Source: an uncultured Synergistaceae bacterium (GTDB lineage: Bacteria; Synergistota; Synergistia; Synergistales; Aminobacteriaceae). Taken from it: a stretch of 61,091 nt of DNA. The DNA is taken from contig CALMZW010000071.1 of the NCBI GenBank assembly GCA_937870605.1, positions 1 to 61,091 on the forward strand, read 5' to 3'. Positions 60,701 through 61,091 of this stretch are shown piece by piece (positions within the stretch are counted from its first letter, which is position 1; every line of letters starts with the position of its first letter). The notes under the pieces are model-generated. The model was not told where the DNA came from. It saw nothing but the letters and a program-made list of their open reading frames with translations, and made no database searches. Made by a program: the position numbers and the translations under genes.

Positions 60701-61091
60701 TGGCGTCGGGCGAGGACGTCAACGTTCTCGTCATCGACACCGAGGTGTATTCCAACACGGGCGGCCAGTCGTCGAAGGCGACGCCGACCGCGGCCATCGC
60801 CGGGTTCAACGCGGGAGGCAAACGAACGGGCAAGAAGGACCTCGGCCTGATGGCCCTCACCTACGGTCACGTCTACGTGGCGCAGGTCGCCATGGGCGCG
60901 GACAGAAACCAGACACTCCGGGCGTTCGCCGAGGCGGACGCGTATCGCGGAGCGTCGCTCGTGATCGCCTACGCGCCGTGCATCAATCACGGGCTCGTCG
61001 CGGGCATGGGCCGATCGCAGGACCAGGAGCGCCGGGCGGTCGAGGCCGGGTACTGGTCGCTCTATCGCTACAATCCGCTGCTGAAGAAGGA
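57754..61091 (+). CDS. nifJ: Pyruvate:ferredoxin (flavodoxin) oxidoreductase, NifJ type (partial, 3' end missing)
   Basis: 1112 codons from ATG 57754 are visible (family about 1170-1200) before the window ends; CAGGAGAAGGGG precedes the start. The domain order matches single-chain PFOR: the pyrimidine-binding domain with IFPITPSSPMAELVDEW, the transketolase-like C region (FGSDGTVGANKSAIK), a ferredoxin domain with two 4Fe-4S motifs (CIQCNQCSFICP about residue 690 and CAGCGGCVNVCP about 746), a further cluster region (CAGCGETPYVK) and the thiamine-diphosphate domain (TEVYSNTGGQSSKATPTAAI). It oxidises pyruvate to acetyl-CoA, CO2 and reduced ferredoxin, the central energy reaction of an anaerobic fermenter. 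Confidence 0.96.
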   Translation, partial: MPKRRMETMDGNTAAAYVSYAFTEVAGIFPITPSSPMAELVDEWAAQGRKNFFGQPVKIMEMQSEGGAAGVVHGALQGGAYATTYTASQGLLLMIPNMYRIAGELLPAVFHVSARTLANNAWSIFGEHQDVMATRQTGFAIFASDSVQDVMNFAAITHLTAISARIPCLHFFDGFRTSHEIQKIEVLEYDELRALVDEDAVRSFRDDALNPDHPDLRGTTVNPDVYFQLRESVNPHYQALPAVIDRYMGEINRITGKEYGFFNYYGASDADRVIVAMGSACSTIRETVDRMNANGEKVGLVCVRVFRPFLPERLRAAFPESVEKIAVLDRTKENAAAGEPLYVEVRSAFYDCGTSPCIVGGRYGLGSKDFNPSMVVSVFENLKSDRPKNAFTVGIVDDVTHTSLPAPADPVDSAPEGTIACKFWGFGSDGTVGANKSAIKIIGDRTDMYAQAYFAYDSKKSGGVTISHLRFGHSPIESAYYIDAADFIACHNQSYVGAYDLLEGLRPKGKFLLNCAWSDRELEDRLPGSMKRALAAGEIEFYTIDAGRIAQEIGLGGRINMIMQAAFFKIANILPIEAAVAYLKEAAAESYSKQGQKVVDMNFAAIDRGVRDLVRVAVKEEWKTAKDEATRPDPDMPDFVRDVVLPVTAQKGDSLPVGVFRGHERGFMPLGTTEWEKRGVASHVPVWDATKCIQCNQCSFICPHAAIRPLLVDEGEAEGAPDGFRTAPARGFSGKDFHLSISVLDCAGCGGCVNVCPAPETALSMKPLDAVRERGAALWTFASKRISYKPLPEEQTRTVKGSQFARPLLEFSGACAGCGETPYVKLLTQLFGDRMVVVNTAGCTAVWGGSFPSIAYRTNERGHGPAYGYSLFEDCSEYGLGIFLGARQNRELLALQVKDALQKDLDADLKKAMIDWMEHREETSAARSRADVLTALLERGKGDDVLLNRIWERRDFLVKRSLWIIGGDGWAYDIGYGGLDHVLASGEDVNVLVIDTEVYSNTGGQSSKATPTAAIAGFNAGGKRTGKKDLGLMALTYGHVYVAQVAMGADRNQTLRAFAEADAYRGASLVIAYAPCINHGLVAGMGRSQDQERRAVEAGYWSLYRYNPLLKK

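Noticed and set aside
57730..60990. A 1086-codon open frame antisense to nifJ
   Set aside because: nifJ is certain from its cofactor motifs. The antisense product is rich in Arg, Asp, Val and Glu and without recognisable motifs, as expected for the complement of GC-rich codons. It has no ribosome site.
1..61091. CRISPR arrays, insertion sequences, integrases, tRNA and rRNA genes
   Set aside because: I saw no regularly spaced repeats, no transposase- or integrase-like proteins, no terminal inverted repeats and no RNA-gene signatures. The window looks like stable core chromosome.

Overview
The window is GC-rich, gene-dense bacterial chromosome. It contains about 42 protein genes, and I see no tRNA, rRNA, insertion sequence, phage gene or CRISPR array. 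The gene content points to an anaerobic, amino-acid- and peptide-fermenting diderm, most likely a member of the Synergistota. The reasons are a peptide importer coupled to an M20 hydrolase, four separate PLP aminotransferases, an ornithine/lysine decarboxylase with carbamate kinase, NifJ-type pyruvate:ferredoxin oxidoreductase, an archaeal-type ApgM phosphoglycerate mutase, a bacterial CDC48 ATPase, a DUF3798 ABC transporter, and an RND/TolC efflux system that requires an outer membrane. The phylum is inferred from gene content only.

Layout. 1-264 (-): the start of a secreted protein cut by the window edge. 519-7191 (+): M20 hydrolase plus a complete Dpp/Opp-type ABC importer, closed by a 17-bp hairpin. 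7360-7689: a self-contained unit for a 52-residue protein with its own promoter, strong ribosome site and terminator. 7740-8843 (+): an aminotransferase. 8896-11959 (-): PLP decarboxylase, spermidine synthase and carbamate kinase as one operon from a good promoter. 12245-14674: a Sel1-repeat protein, an L,D-transpeptidase that seems to start at ATT, and a convergent secreted protein. 14716-17095: a divergent ABC-F ATPase and a cold-shock protein. 17416-22980 (+): a TolC / membrane-fusion / RND pump operon. 23196-25909 (+): a small lytic transglycosylase and HtpG. 26011-31570 (+): a five-gene DUF3798 ABC transporter operon. 31718-37242: leucyl aminopeptidase (+), MnmE (-) and two tandem paralogous aminotransferases (-). 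37403-38035 (-): M48 peptidase. 38183-45685 (+): a compact operon with a YedE-type channel, HDOD protein, cytosolic hybrid kinase with HPt, REC-GGDEF diguanylate cyclase and lytic transglycosylase. 45774-49325 (-): CDC48 and an aminotransferase. 49490-61091 (+): ApgM, YhaM-like nuclease, RluA-family synthase, SbcD, SbcC and NifJ, the last running off the end.

How the parts fit. Imported peptides and amino acids would be hydrolysed (M20, M17), transaminated by the several aminotransferases, and the resulting 2-oxo acids oxidised by NifJ-type enzymes. Ornithine and carbamoyl phosphate, the two products of arginine/citrulline breakdown, would be consumed by the products of a single operon. Envelope maintenance (lytic transglycosylases, L,D-transpeptidase, M48) and c-di-GMP/phosphorelay signalling are also well represented.

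The most interesting points are the orphan 52-residue gene, the ATT start of the L,D-transpeptidase, an RND pump whose transmembrane-4 Asp pair is Asn-Asn, the DUF3798 transporter of unknown substrate, the signalling operon that joins an import channel to a cell-wall lyase, and the bacterial CDC48.
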